Source of the DNA: Streptomyces alanosinicus
Lineage (GTDB): Bacteria; Actinomycetota; Actinomycetes; Streptomycetales; Streptomycetaceae
Assembly (NCBI RefSeq): GCF_014650595.1
Contig: NZ_BMVG01000005.1
Location: forward strand, 1 to 64,000
Direction of reading: 5' to 3'
Length of the DNA stretch: 64,000 bases
In this document: piece after piece, positions 24,114-32,196 of the stretch
Position numbering within the stretch: position 1 is the stretch's first letter
How the letters are laid out: each line of letters opens with the position of its first letter
Program-made: the position numbers and the translations under genes
The notes under the pieces: model-generated
The model's database searches: none
What the model saw: the letters and a program-made list of their open reading frames with translations, nothing else
What the model was told of the DNA's origin: nothing

Positions 24114-24998
24114 GTGACCGCCGACACCGCCACCGACGTCTTCGAAGAGCACCGCCCCCTGCTCACGGGCGTCGCCTACCGCATGCTCGGCCGGGTGGCC
24201 GACGCCGAGGACGTGGTCCAGGACGCCTGGCTGCGCTGGTCCCGCGCCGACCGGACGGCGGTCCGCGAACCCCGCGCCTATCTGGTGCGCATCACCACCC
24301 GGCTGGCCATCGACCGGCTGCGCCAGGCGCAGGCGCGCAGTGAGACATACGTCGGACCGTGGCTGCCGGAGCCCTACCTCACCGAGTTCGGCGACCTCGC
24401 CCCGGACACGGCGGACCGCGCCGTGCTCGCCGACAGCGTCTCCCTCGCCGTACTGGTCGTCCTGGAGTCGCTGTCGCCGCTGGAGCGGGCCGTCTTCGTA
24501 CTCAGGGAGGCGTTCGGCTACCCGTTCGCCGAGATCGCCGCCCTGCTCGACCGCGGCGAGGCGGCCGTACGGCAACTCGCCGGGCGGGCGCGGCGGCACG
24601 TGGACGAACGACGGCCGCGCTACGAGGTCGACCCGGTCCGGCGGCGCGAGCTGACCGAACGTTTCCTCGCCGCCGCGGCAGAAGGCGACCTGGACGGTCT
24701 CGTGTCCCTGCTCGCCCCGGACGTCCGCCTGGTCAGCGACAGCAACGGCAAGGCCAGCGCGGCGCTGCGGATCGTGCACACCGCCGACAAGGTCGCCCGC
24801 TTCCTGATCGGCGTCACCCGGAAGCTCCCGCCGGCCCTGTCCCTCCGCCCGCTGGAGACCAATGCCGGCCCGGCCGTGCTGATCCTGTCCGACGGCAAGC
24901 CCGACAGCCTGTTCCAGCTGGACGTCGTCGACGGCCACGTCACGACCGTGTACGTCGTCCGCAACCCGGACAAGATGCGGCATCTGGTCGCCGGCTGA
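24114..24998 (+). CDS. ECF41-type RNA polymerase sigma factor with SnoaL-like C-terminus
   Basis: The 294-residue product has sigma region 2 (LLTGVAYRMLGRVADAEDVV, residues about 15-34), region 4 (LSPLERAVFVLREAFGYPFA, about 118-137) and a SnoaL-like extension (ELTERFLAAAAEGDLDGLVS). The extension carries a DSNGK motif near 205 and NPDKM near 286, matching the DGGGK-like and NPDKL motifs that define ECF41. That C-terminal domain modulates the sigma factor, replacing a separate anti-sigma. GTG 24114 follows GGGATGGGGCG. It is divergent from the F420-type reductase, a likely target. Confidence 0.9.
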   Translation: MTADTATDVFEEHRPLLTGVAYRMLGRVADAEDVVQDAWLRWSRADRTAVREPRAYLVRITTRLAIDRLRQAQARSETYVGPWLPEPYLTEFGDLAPDTADRAVLADSVSLAVLVVLESLSPLERAVFVLREAFGYPFAEIAALLDRGEAAVRQLAGRARRHVDERRPRYEVDPVRRRELTERFLAAAAEGDLDGLVSLLAPDVRLVSDSNGKASAALRIVHTADKVARFLIGVTRKLPPALSLRPLETNAGPAVLILSDGKPDSLFQLDVVDGHVTTVYVVRNPDKMRHLVAG

Positions 24999-25145
24999 CC
25001 CCACGCGCCCCACCCGCCCCACGCGCCCCGCGAGCCCTCGTCCTGAGACGGGGGCTTTGCCGCGATGTCACACTCGCCGCCGCGTGCGAACGCCTCATGA
25101 ACGCTCCGCGGCAGGTCATCTGTGTGTTCCACAAGGGATCGAGGA

Positions 25146-25159
25146 TTGGTCTTGACCAA
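25146..25159. promoter_or_regulatory. DasR/GntR-type operator TTGGTC-TT-GACCAA
   Basis: A perfect 6-bp inverted repeat. Its core TGGTCTTGACCA differs by one base from the core of the DasR response element (TGGTCTAGACCA). It overlaps the -35 element of the promoter for the adjacent GntR gene, a position that would repress transcription. Likely autoregulation by that GntR protein, or control by DasR itself. Confidence 0.65.
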
Positions 25160-25180
25160 GGGTGACGGCCGCCCTATGGT
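25152..25180 (+). promoter_or_regulatory. Vegetative-type promoter for the GntR gene
   Basis: TTGACC (25152-25157) and TATGGT (25175-25180) are spaced by 17 bases, a good HrdB-like promoter. The GntR start codon is 76 bases downstream of the -10 box. Confidence 0.65.
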
Positions 25181-25255
25181 CGCAGAGAAGTGCAACAACC
25201 TTTAATAAACAAGGGCGCGAAAAACCGCCGGACCACGGCTCTTGCGGAGGACAGG

Positions 25256-26017
25256 GTGGGGACCACGCAGCTGGAATCGGTACCGGAACCGAAGTACTGG
25301 CATCTCAAGACCGTGCTGACCGAAGCACTGGACTCCGAGTTCTCGGTCGGCGAGATCCTGCCCAACGAACGTGACCTCGCCGCCCGCTTCGGCGTGGCCC
25401 GCGCCACGCTCCGCCAGGCCCTCGAACAGCTGGAGCTGGAAGGCCGGCTGCAGCGCCGCCGCGGCGTCGGTACGACCGTCGCGCCCCCGCGCGTGGGCGT
25501 GGCCGTCGGCACCGAACAGCACGCCTGGCCCGGCGCCGTCGCCGATGCCTGGCAGCCCGTCGACTGCGAGCAGGCCGCGCCGCCCGCCGCCGTCGCCGCG
25601 GCCCTGGAGACCGGCGCGGACGACGCCGTCCACACCGTGCGCCGCTCCCGGATGTCCCACGGCCAGCCGGTCGCCACCGAACTGCTCTACGTCCCGGCGG
25701 CCTCCGTGCCCGACCTCACCGCGATCGGCGCCCCGTCCGGCCCGGCACGCGCGCGTGCGGTGCTGCGCGAGCTCCAGCACCGGACACTTGAGGGTCAGGA
25801 CCGCGCCGTCGAGCTGGGCTCCGCCCGCGCCGACGACGCCAAGGAACTCGACCGGCTGCCCGGTTCGCCGGTCCTGGTCGTCACCACCCGCTTCTTCGCC
25901 GCGGGCCGCACCGCCGCCCTGTCCGTGGCGACCTATCGTGCCGACACCTGCCGTCTCACCTTCGGTGACTCTCCTGACGTGGAAATACACCACGACCCGG
26001 AACGCCAGGCTTCCTGA
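25256..26017 (+). CDS. GntR/HutC-family regulator (DasR-like)
   Basis: The 253-residue product has the N-terminal winged helix (LPNERDLAARFGVARATLRQ, then LELEGRLQRRRGVGTTVAPP) and a UTRA effector domain (VHTVRRSRMSHGQPVATELL onward), as in DasR and other HutC-type regulators. These usually bind phosphosugars or small metabolites. GTG 25256 is fixed by GGAGG five bases before it. The promoter overlaps a dre-like palindrome. The gene is convergent with a ROK regulator. Confidence 0.85.
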   Translation: MGTTQLESVPEPKYWHLKTVLTEALDSEFSVGEILPNERDLAARFGVARATLRQALEQLELEGRLQRRRGVGTTVAPPRVGVAVGTEQHAWPGAVADAWQPVDCEQAAPPAAVAAALETGADDAVHTVRRSRMSHGQPVATELLYVPAASVPDLTAIGAPSGPARARAVLRELQHRTLEGQDRAVELGSARADDAKELDRLPGSPVLVVTTRFFAAGRTAALSVATYRADTCRLTFGDSPDVEIHHDPERQAS

Positions 26018-26137
26018 TCACCAGGTGTCCGGAGAACGCCGGACCGGGCCGGGCCTGAGGAGCGCGGGGAACCGCGCGACCAGCCACGCTGCTGCGCCGC
26101 GGTCACCCGACGGGCTCGCACCGCGGTGGCGCGACGC

Positions 26138-27292
26138 TCAGCGCCGCGTCACCGTGCCGTCCACGGCGAACAGCTGCTCCTCCACGTGGTCCAAGGCCAG
26201 GCGCAGCGCTCCCGTGGGCACGACTCCCTCGCCCAGTACGGACAGCGTGACCCGAGGCGGCCGTAGACAGTAGCGGGCCAGTTCGCGGCGCAGCGGTTCC
26301 AGGACGCCGTCGAGACCGGCGGCCCAGCCGCCGATCACGACGAGCTCCGGATCGAGCGCCAGCACCAGCGCCGCCACGTCGTGCACCAGCCGCTGGATGA
26401 ACCGCTCGACGGCCGCACGCGCTCGCTGGTCGCCCTCCCTGGCCAGCGCGAACACCACGGCGACCGCCTGCTCGTCCAGCGGGTGCAGCGGCTCGTCGGT
26501 GGTGGACAGCAGCGTCTCCGGGGTCGCCTCCCGGCCCAGCAGATGCAGCGCGCCGATCTCTCCCGCGGCGCCGCCGAAACCGCGGTGCAGCCGCCCGCCG
26601 ATCAGCGCACCCGCGCCCGGACTCAGCCCGGCCAGCACGAACACCACATCGTCCGTCTCGGCCGCCGCGCCCTTCCAGTGCTCGGCGACGGCCGCCGCGT
26701 TGGCGTCGTTCTCCACCAGCACCGGGCACTTGAAGGAGCGGCTGAGCCGCTCGCCCAGCTTCAGGCCCGTCCACTGCGGCAGCGCCGTGCTCAGCCGCAC
26801 CGTGCCGTCGGTCTCCACGATCCCCGGCGTGCCCACGCCCACGGCCCGCAGCGAGCTACGGGCGACCCCGGCGCGCCGCAGCAGCTCGGCGACCGTGCCG
26901 CGCAGCCGGTCGAGCCGCTCGTCCGCCGCGGCCGTCTCGGCGACCTCCTTGGCCTGCGTGCCCAGCACCCGCCCGTCCAGGTCGGACAGGACCGCGGCGA
27001 CCCGGTGCGGCCCGATCTCCAGCCCCAGCAGATGCCCCGCCTCGGCCCGGAACCGGAACCGGCGCGCGGGCCGTCCCTGACGGCGCGCACTGCCCTCGTC
27101 GGCGGCCGTCTCCACGACGAACCCGCCCTCGATCAGCCCCTCGACCACACCCTCCACCGTCGGCCGGGACAGTCCGGTGACCCGGGTGATCTCGGTGAGC
27201 GTCGCGCAGTCCGTGGCACGCAGCGCGTGCAGCACCACCGCGGAATTGATCCGTCGCAGCAGCGAAGGATCGCCGCCGGTCAGCTGCCCCAC
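26138..27292 (-). CDS. ROK-family transcriptional regulator
   Basis: The 384-residue product has an N-terminal helix-turn-helix (TLTEITRVTGLSRPTVEGVV, about residues 32-51) and a C-terminal ROK sugar-kinase-like domain. The latter shows VGVGTPGIVETDGTVRL, VLVENDANAAAVAEHWKG and HRGFGGAAGEIGALHLLG. The zinc motif CxCGxxGC that normally follows GEIG is replaced by LLGREATPETLLS, so it probably binds no zinc there. Such proteins usually repress sugar-uptake genes, but none is adjacent. Confidence 0.9.
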   Translation of the reverse strand: MGQLTGGDPSLLRRINSAVVLHALRATDCATLTEITRVTGLSRPTVEGVVEGLIEGGFVVETAADEGSARRQGRPARRFRFRAEAGHLLGLEIGPHRVAAVLSDLDGRVLGTQAKEVAETAAADERLDRLRGTVAELLRRAGVARSSLRAVGVGTPGIVETDGTVRLSTALPQWTGLKLGERLSRSFKCPVLVENDANAAAVAEHWKGAAAETDDVVFVLAGLSPGAGALIGGRLHRGFGGAAGEIGALHLLGREATPETLLSTTDEPLHPLDEQAVAVVFALAREGDQRARAAVERFIQRLVHDVAALVLALDPELVVIGGWAAGLDGVLEPLRRELARYCLRPPRVTLSVLGEGVVPTGALRLALDHVEEQLFAVDGTVTRR

Positions 27293-27407
27293 CCGTCCGT
27301 CCTTCCAGCTCGCGGGCGTGTTGGCCGGATCGTACTCGTCCCGGCGCGCCCCCGGCGAGTGCCGGGCTCCGCGTCGGGGCCGACGGCAGGGTGCGACGGC
27401 CTGCGGT

Positions 27408-28064
27408 TCAGCGTGGTTCGACGAATCCCGACTCGTACGCGACGATCACCGCCTGGGTGCGGTCACGAGCGCCGAGCTTGGCCAGGACGGCGCTCACATG
27501 CGACTTGACCGTCTCCGTGCCCACGACCAGCCGGGCGGCGATCTCCGCGTTCGACAGCCCCCGCGCCATCAGCCGCAGCACCTCCGCCTCCCGTTCGGTC
27601 AGCCGGGCCCGCTCCAGCACGGCATGCGCCGGCCGGTCCCCGTCGCCGTACCGGGCGGCCAGACGCCGAACGGAAGCCGGGAACAGCAGCGACTCGCCCT
27701 CCGCGATCAGCCGCACCGCGTGCACGATCTCGGCCGGGCGGGCCCGCTTCAGCAGAAACCCGTCGGCACCCGCCCGCAGCGCCTCGTACACGAACTCGTC
27801 GTCCTCGAAGGTCGTCACCACAAGGATCTTCGGCGGCTCGGGCACCGTGCGCAGCACCACGCGCGTGGCCTCGATGCCGTCCAGCAACGGCATGCGCACG
27901 TCCATGGCGACGACGTCCGGCCGCAGCCGCCGTACCAGCGGGACGACCGCGGCCCCGTCGGCCGCCTCGCCCACCACCTCGATGTCGGGCTGCGCCTCCA
28001 GGACAGCGCGCAGACCCGCGCGGACCAGGGGCTCGTCGTCCACGAGGAGTACGGTGACCGGCAT
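27408..28064 (-). CDS. NarL/FixJ-type response regulator
   Basis: The 218-residue product has a receiver domain starting [20 protein letters not shown], with acidic pocket DDE and phosphoacceptor Asp in [11 protein letters not shown] near residue 52. A LuxR-type helix-turn-helix follows ([20 protein letters not shown], then [20 protein letters not shown]). All key residues are intact. Its partner kinase is the next gene upstream on the same strand, separated by an inserted 194-bp inverted-repeat element. Confidence 0.95.
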   Translation of the reverse strand: MPVTVLLVDDEPLVRAGLRAVLEAQPDIEVVGEAADGAAVVPLVRRLRPDVVAMDVRMPLLDGIEATRVVLRTVPEPPKILVVTTFEDDEFVYEALRAGADGFLLKRARPAEIVHAVRLIAEGESLLFPASVRRLAARYGDGDRPAHAVLERARLTEREAEVLRLMARGLSNAEIAARLVVGTETVKSHVSAVLAKLGARDRTQAVIVAYESGFVEPR

Positions 28065-28073
28065 CCGGCCAGC

Positions 28074-28267
28074 CTAGTGTCCCGGCAGGCAACGTTCGCC
28101 CCGTCGCGACGCCCGGCACGCCCTCTCGCCGCACCGGCCGAAAGCCCACGTACGCCCAGTACGAGGACTTCCGGCCGGCACTCCCCCAGCCTCCGGCCGG
28201 GGGGACCCCCCAGAGCACGCACCGGACGCCGCTCGTGACGGGCGAACGTTGCCTGCCGGGACACTAG
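28074..28267. mobile_element. MITE-like element with 28-bp perfect terminal inverted repeats
   Basis: The left end 28074-28101 (CTAGTGTCCCGGCAGGCAAC and eight further bases) is the exact reverse complement of 28240-28267. The 194-bp body encodes no protein but contains GC-rich internal repeats. Both ends begin CTAG. The interior also yields the short reading WGVPPAGGWGSAGRKSSYW, which I recall as a recurrent spurious ORF in Streptomyces annotations, suggesting many genomic copies. It sits between the kinase stop (28269) and the regulator start (28064). Confidence 0.8.
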
Positions 28268-28268
28268 A

Positions 28269-29423
28269 TCAATGCAGCGGTAGCTCTGCGTGTACCTGCC
28301 AGTCGCCCTGGTGCGGGCCGGTGCGGGCGTCGCCCCCGAGCAGGGCGGCGCGCTCGCGGATGCCGCGCAGGCCGCTGCCCCGCCCGGGGCCGGGTATCGC
28401 GCCCGGCAGGGCGTTGCGCACCTCCATGGCGAGCGTGCCGTCGCCGACCGTGACCCGGACCCGCACCGGCACCGCCCCGGCGTGCCGCAGCACATTGGTG
28501 AGCGCTTCCTGGAGGATCCGGTACCCCTCGCGGGAGACCGGTCCGGGGACGGCCGCGACCGGACCCGTCACCTCAGCGTCGACCGTCGCCCCGGAGGCCC
28601 GCGCCGACTCCAGGAGGCGGCCGGCGTCGGCCAGCGTGGGCCGGGCACTCACCGGCCGCTCGGCCTCCCGCAGCACGCCCAGCACCCGCTCCAGATCCTC
28701 CAGCGCGGCCCGGCCGGTCTCCTCGATGGCGTCCAGCGCGCGGTCGGTGAACTCCGGGTCGCCCGCCGCCCGCGCCGCACCGGCCTGCACCACCGCCACC
28801 GTCAGCGCGTGCCCGATCGAGTCGTGCAACTCCCGCGCGATACGGGTGCGTTCGAGCAGTTGCTCGGTGCGCTCCTCCAGCGCGGCCAGCCGCTCGCTCG
28901 CGGAGGGCCCCAGCAGCCGGCGAGCGCAGGCGGTGACCAGCTCGCCGAGCCCGACGATCACGCCGTACAGGGCGAGCAGCGGCAGCGGGGTGAGCAGGGC
29001 CCAGGCGCGGTGCGAGGGCAGCCGGTCCGGCAGCGGCAGCCCGGACGGCGCATGCCCCCAGCCACAGCGGGCCAGTTCGAAACCGGTGCTCAGAAGCCAC
29101 ACTGTGCTGAACATGGCCGCCGCGCCCAGCAGCATCCGCAGCTCCAGCCACAGCACCGTGCGCAGCCGGTCCCGCCAGGTCGCCGACGGCGCCTCGGAGA
29201 TACCCGGCTCCGCCTCGCCGGGAGTGAGCAGCAGCCGCGCCTGCACGCCCTCGCCCCGGCGCACCGCGGGCAGCAGACCGACCGGGACGAGGAACAGGGC
29301 GGGCACCCAGGGGGTCGACATGTCGATGAACAGCCACAGGCTGACGATCAGCATCGGCACCCACAGATGCAGCAGGCGCGTGTACGTCGTCCCGCGCAGC
29401 AGCGGGCGCAGGAAGCGGACCAT
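28269..29423 (-). CDS. NarL-type sensor histidine kinase
   Basis: The 384-residue product has several N-terminal membrane segments (LLHLWVPMLIVSLWLFI near residue 20, VLWLELRMLLGAAAMFSTVW, LLTPLPLLALYGVIVGLG), then a HisKA_3 dimerisation domain with phosphoacceptor His in ARELHDSIGHALTVAVVQAG. An HATPase domain follows (YRILQEALTNVLRHAG, then GRGSGLRGIRERAALLGG). This is the usual DesK/NarL family layout. ATG 29423 was chosen by similarity. The gene is divergent from an ABC exporter operon, which the pair may control. Confidence 0.9.
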   Translation of the reverse strand: MVRFLRPLLRGTTYTRLLHLWVPMLIVSLWLFIDMSTPWVPALFLVPVGLLPAVRRGEGVQARLLLTPGEAEPGISEAPSATWRDRLRTVLWLELRMLLGAAAMFSTVWLLSTGFELARCGWGHAPSGLPLPDRLPSHRAWALLTPLPLLALYGVIVGLGELVTACARRLLGPSASERLAALEERTEQLLERTRIARELHDSIGHALTVAVVQAGAARAAGDPEFTDRALDAIEETGRAALEDLERVLGVLREAERPVSARPTLADAGRLLESARASGATVDAEVTGPVAAVPGPVSREGYRILQEALTNVLRHAGAVPVRVRVTVGDGTLAMEVRNALPGAIPGPGRGSGLRGIRERAALLGGDARTGPHQGDWQVHAELPLH

Positions 29424-29531
29424 GCGGACATCGTCGCAGGCGGCACTGACAACGGGCCTCCCCCGCACGGGGGAGAGGCTCTCCACCGACGGGGGAGGCC
29501 CCGAACACCCGCGAACGGCAAGGCTGGTGCC

Positions 29532-30452
29532 ATGACCAGCATCGACGTACGCGACCTCAGCAAGGAGTACGGCGGACGGCGGGCCGTGGACCAGCTCACC
29601 TTCAGCGTGCGCTCCGGCCGTGTCACCGGCTTCCTCGGCCCCAACGGCGCCGGCAAGTCCACCACCATGCGCCTCGTCCTCGGCCTCGACCGGCCCACCT
29701 CCGGCGCCGCCACGATCGGCGGCCAGGCCTATGCCGCCCTCCGTGAGCCTCTCAGCCAGGTCGGCGCGTTGCTCGACGCGCGGGCCGCGCACGGCTCCCG
29801 CAGCGCCCGCGATCATCTGCGTGCCCTCGCCGCGAGCAACCGCATCCCGGTCCGGCGGGTCGACGCCGTCCTGGAGGAGACCGGGCTGGCCACCGTCGCG
29901 CGGCGCCGGGTACGGACGTACTCCCTCGGCATGCGCCAGCGGCTCGGCATCGCCGCTGCCCTGCTCGGGGATCCCGAGGTGCTCCTGCTCGACGAGCCCG
30001 CCAACGGCCTCGACCCCGAAGGCATCATCTGGATCCGCACACTGCTGCGCCGGCTCGCCGGGGAGGGCCGTACGGTCCTGGTCTCCAGCCATCTGATGGG
30101 CGAGACCGCCGCCTTCGCCGACCACCTGGTGATCCTGGGCAAGGGGCGGCTGCTGGCCGACACCCCCGTCCAGGAGTTCATCCACGCGCGCGTACGGCCC
30201 CTTGTACGCGTCCGCACCACCGACACCGCCGCTCTGGACGACCTCCTCGCCCGGCACGGACTCGATGCCTCCCGGGACGAGGACGGGACCCGGACCGTGC
30301 GGCACGCGCGCGTGGACGACCTCGGCCGGCTCATGGCCGAGGCGGGCGTGCCCGTCCTGGAACTCGCCGCACAGGACGCCACCCTGGAAGAGGCCTATCT
30401 CGATCTGACCGCGGCCGAGACCGAGTTCACCGCACTGCCCCAGGAGACCTGA
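29532..30452 (+). CDS. ABC transporter ATP-binding protein (drug/bacitracin exporter type)
   Basis: The 306-residue ATPase has Walker A LGPNGAGKST near residue 36, the Q-loop region, the signature YSLGMRQRLGIAAALLGDP with SLGMRQ, Walker B VLLLDEPANGLDP and the switch VSSHLM. A C-terminal extension of about 90 residues is typical of ABC-2 drug exporters (BcrA-like). It overlaps nothing, and its stop is two bases before the permease ATG, so the two form an operon. It lies opposite the histidine kinase gene. Confidence 0.95.
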   Translation: MTSIDVRDLSKEYGGRRAVDQLTFSVRSGRVTGFLGPNGAGKSTTMRLVLGLDRPTSGAATIGGQAYAALREPLSQVGALLDARAAHGSRSARDHLRALAASNRIPVRRVDAVLEETGLATVARRRVRTYSLGMRQRLGIAAALLGDPEVLLLDEPANGLDPEGIIWIRTLLRRLAGEGRTVLVSSHLMGETAAFADHLVILGKGRLLADTPVQEFIHARVRPLVRVRTTDTAALDDLLARHGLDASRDEDGTRTVRHARVDDLGRLMAEAGVPVLELAAQDATLEEAYLDLTAAETEFTALPQET

Positions 30453-30454
30453 CC

Positions 30455-31165
30455 ATGCCGTTCGCACCTGTCCTGCACGCCGAGTGGATCAAGATCCGCA
30501 CCCTGCGCTCGCTCCTCGGCGCCTTGGCCGGGACGTTCCTCGCCACCACCGCGTTCTCGGCCGCCGAAGCCGCAGCGGGCGATCACACGGACCCCCTGTA
30601 CTCGGTGTTCTTCGGCGTGAGCCTCGGCCAGATCGCCGCGATCGCGTTCGGCGTGACGGCCGTGTCGGCGGAGTTCCGGGGCGGCGCGCTGCGGCTGACA
30701 CTGTCGGCGGTGCCCGACCGCCGACGGTGGTTCGCCGCCAAGGCCACCGCGATCGCCCTGCCCTCGCTGGCCGTCGGCCTCCTCACCGGGCTGGTGACCC
30801 TGCTGGTCGGCAAGGCGCTCCTCGGCACATCCGGTCCGACGTGGACCGAGGGCCTGCGCGGCACCGTCGGCTGTGGCCTCCAGCTGACCCTGATGGCACT
30901 GTTCGCGGCCGGACTCGCCGCCGTGCTGCGCAGTGGCGTCGCCACGCTGTCCGTGCTGATCCCGTTCGTGCTGATCGTGTCCTTCGTCGTCGGCGACCTG
31001 TCCGGCGGCGTCGCCGACTTCCTCCCCGACCGGGCCGGTCAGGTGGCCCTGCACAGCACCTGGGACGGCTCCCTCGGCCCGTGGAGCGGGCTCGCGGTGA
31101 CCGGGCTGTGGGCGGCGGCCGCCCTGCTGGCCGGCGGATGGAGCCTGCACCGCACAGACGCCTGA
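30455..31165 (+). CDS. ABC-2 type permease
   Basis: The 236-residue product starts VLHAEWIKIRTLRSLLGAL, the N-terminal motif of ABC-2 exporter permeases, and has six hydrophobic segments, including VSLGQIAAIAFGVTAVSAEF and TLSVLIPFVLIVSFVVGDL. Together with the preceding ATPase it forms an exporter. The substrate may be an antibiotic or lipid; two-component systems next to such exporters often sense cell-envelope stress. Confidence 0.9.
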   Translation: MPFAPVLHAEWIKIRTLRSLLGALAGTFLATTAFSAAEAAAGDHTDPLYSVFFGVSLGQIAAIAFGVTAVSAEFRGGALRLTLSAVPDRRRWFAAKATAIALPSLAVGLLTGLVTLLVGKALLGTSGPTWTEGLRGTVGCGLQLTLMALFAAGLAAVLRSGVATLSVLIPFVLIVSFVVGDLSGGVADFLPDRAGQVALHSTWDGSLGPWSGLAVTGLWAAAALLAGGWSLHRTDA

Positions 31166-31206
31166 CGGCCCGCCAATTGTCAGTGCCGCCCGCTTTACTG
31201 GATCAC

Positions 31207-31650
31207 ATGGACATCGCGAAGTACCTGACCGTGATCGACGCGCTGTGCGCCGGGGAGTTCCCCGCGGACGACGGCCGCTCGGCGCCGGACGGGACGGCAG
31301 CCGGTGACCGGACCGTGGCGTTAGAGACCAGCCGGGGGACGAGCGCCGGCGACGCCTCGGTGCGGGAGCGGGCCCTGGCCGATCTCCACGCCTGCCGGGA
31401 GGCGATAGCGGAGCGGCTGCACGAGCGCTGGGGCCGGCAGCAGCCCTGGGGACAGCAGACGGTGCGGCTGCGCCTCGCCCGGGGCGAGGAGATACCGGAG
31501 CCCTGGGCCGTCCTCAGCCTGCTCACCGACGAACTGGACGTATGGCAGCTGACGGGCACCGCCCGCTGGCTCGCCATCGGCCTCGCCGACCGGGACGACG
31601 CGGACGAGATACGGCTTCTCGCCACGGTCACGCAGACACCCCCGCCCTGA
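31207..31650 (+). CDS. Hypothetical protein containing a TTA codon
   Basis: The 147-residue acidic protein begins MDIAKYLTVIDALCAGEFPA and has RLRLARGEEIPEPWAVLSLL and WQLTGTARWLAIGLADRDDA. No family is recognised, but codon bias is good. Codon 39 is TTA (in TVALETS), an in-frame bldA codon, so synthesis may depend on the developmental Leu-tRNA. It follows the exporter genes on the same strand after 41 bases. Confidence 0.6.
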   Translation: MDIAKYLTVIDALCAGEFPADDGRSAPDGTAAGDRTVALETSRGTSAGDASVRERALADLHACREAIAERLHERWGRQQPWGQQTVRLRLARGEEIPEPWAVLSLLTDELDVWQLTGTARWLAIGLADRDDADEIRLLATVTQTPPP

Positions 31651-31654
31651 CCCG

Positions 31655-32152
31655 CTAAGCCTGCGCAGCGACCCGCAGCCGGGCGAACTCCTGCGCCATC
31701 GTCGCCGCCGTCCAGTGCGCGTTCAGCCCGCTGGGATTGGGCAGCACCCACACCCGGGTGTCCCCGAACGTCCGTTCCTGCGGCCCCACTTGAGCCGTGC
31801 GGTCGCCGAAGGCGGCCCGGTACGCGGTCACTCCGACCACGGCCAGCCACCTGGGCCTCAGCCGCGTCACCTTCTCGGTCAGCAACCGGCCGCCCTCGAC
31901 GTACTCCTCGGCGGTCAGCTCGTCGGCCCGCGCCGTCGCCCGCGCCACGACGTTCGTGATGCCCAGCCCGTACGACAGCAGTTCCCGCTGCTCGGCCGGC
32001 TTCAGCAGCCTCGGGGTGAAGCCGGACAGCTGCAGCACCGGCCAGAAGCGGTTGCCGGGGCGGGCGAAGTGATGCCCGGTCGCGGCCGTCATCAGCCCGG
32101 GGTTGATGCCGCAGAACAGCACCTGGAGGCCGTCCGCGGCGACGTCGGGCAC
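31655..32152 (-). CDS. mug: G/U mismatch-specific uracil-DNA glycosylase
   Basis: The 165-residue product has the MUG/TDG active-site motif LFCGINPGLMTAATGHHFAR near residue 12 and the second motif LPNPSGLNAHW near 140, characteristic of the mismatch uracil glycosylase branch. It removes uracil or ethenocytosine opposite G. Homologues begin about 13 residues earlier, and the frame reads TKADLEAARDRLVPD upstream of this GTG, so the true start may be the CTG at 32191, just after the purB stop. Translation is probably coupled to purB. Confidence 0.85.
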   Translation of the reverse strand: MPDVAADGLQVLFCGINPGLMTAATGHHFARPGNRFWPVLQLSGFTPRLLKPAEQRELLSYGLGITNVVARATARADELTAEEYVEGGRLLTEKVTRLRPRWLAVVGVTAYRAAFGDRTAQVGPQERTFGDTRVWVLPNPSGLNAHWTAATMAQEFARLRVAAQA

Positions 32153-32196
32153 GAGCCGGTCGCGGGCGGCCTCCAGGTCAGCCTTCGTCAGGCGGG

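Noticed and set aside
25067..25095. TGTCACA as an ECF41-type promoter downstream of the sigma gene
   Set aside because: The expected CGTC -10 element at 16 bases is missing.
28100..28240. Short ORF inside the MITE (WGVPPAGGWGSAGRKSS)
   Set aside because: It is part of a repeated non-coding element, has no ribosome site, and spurious copies of the same reading are familiar from Streptomyces annotations.
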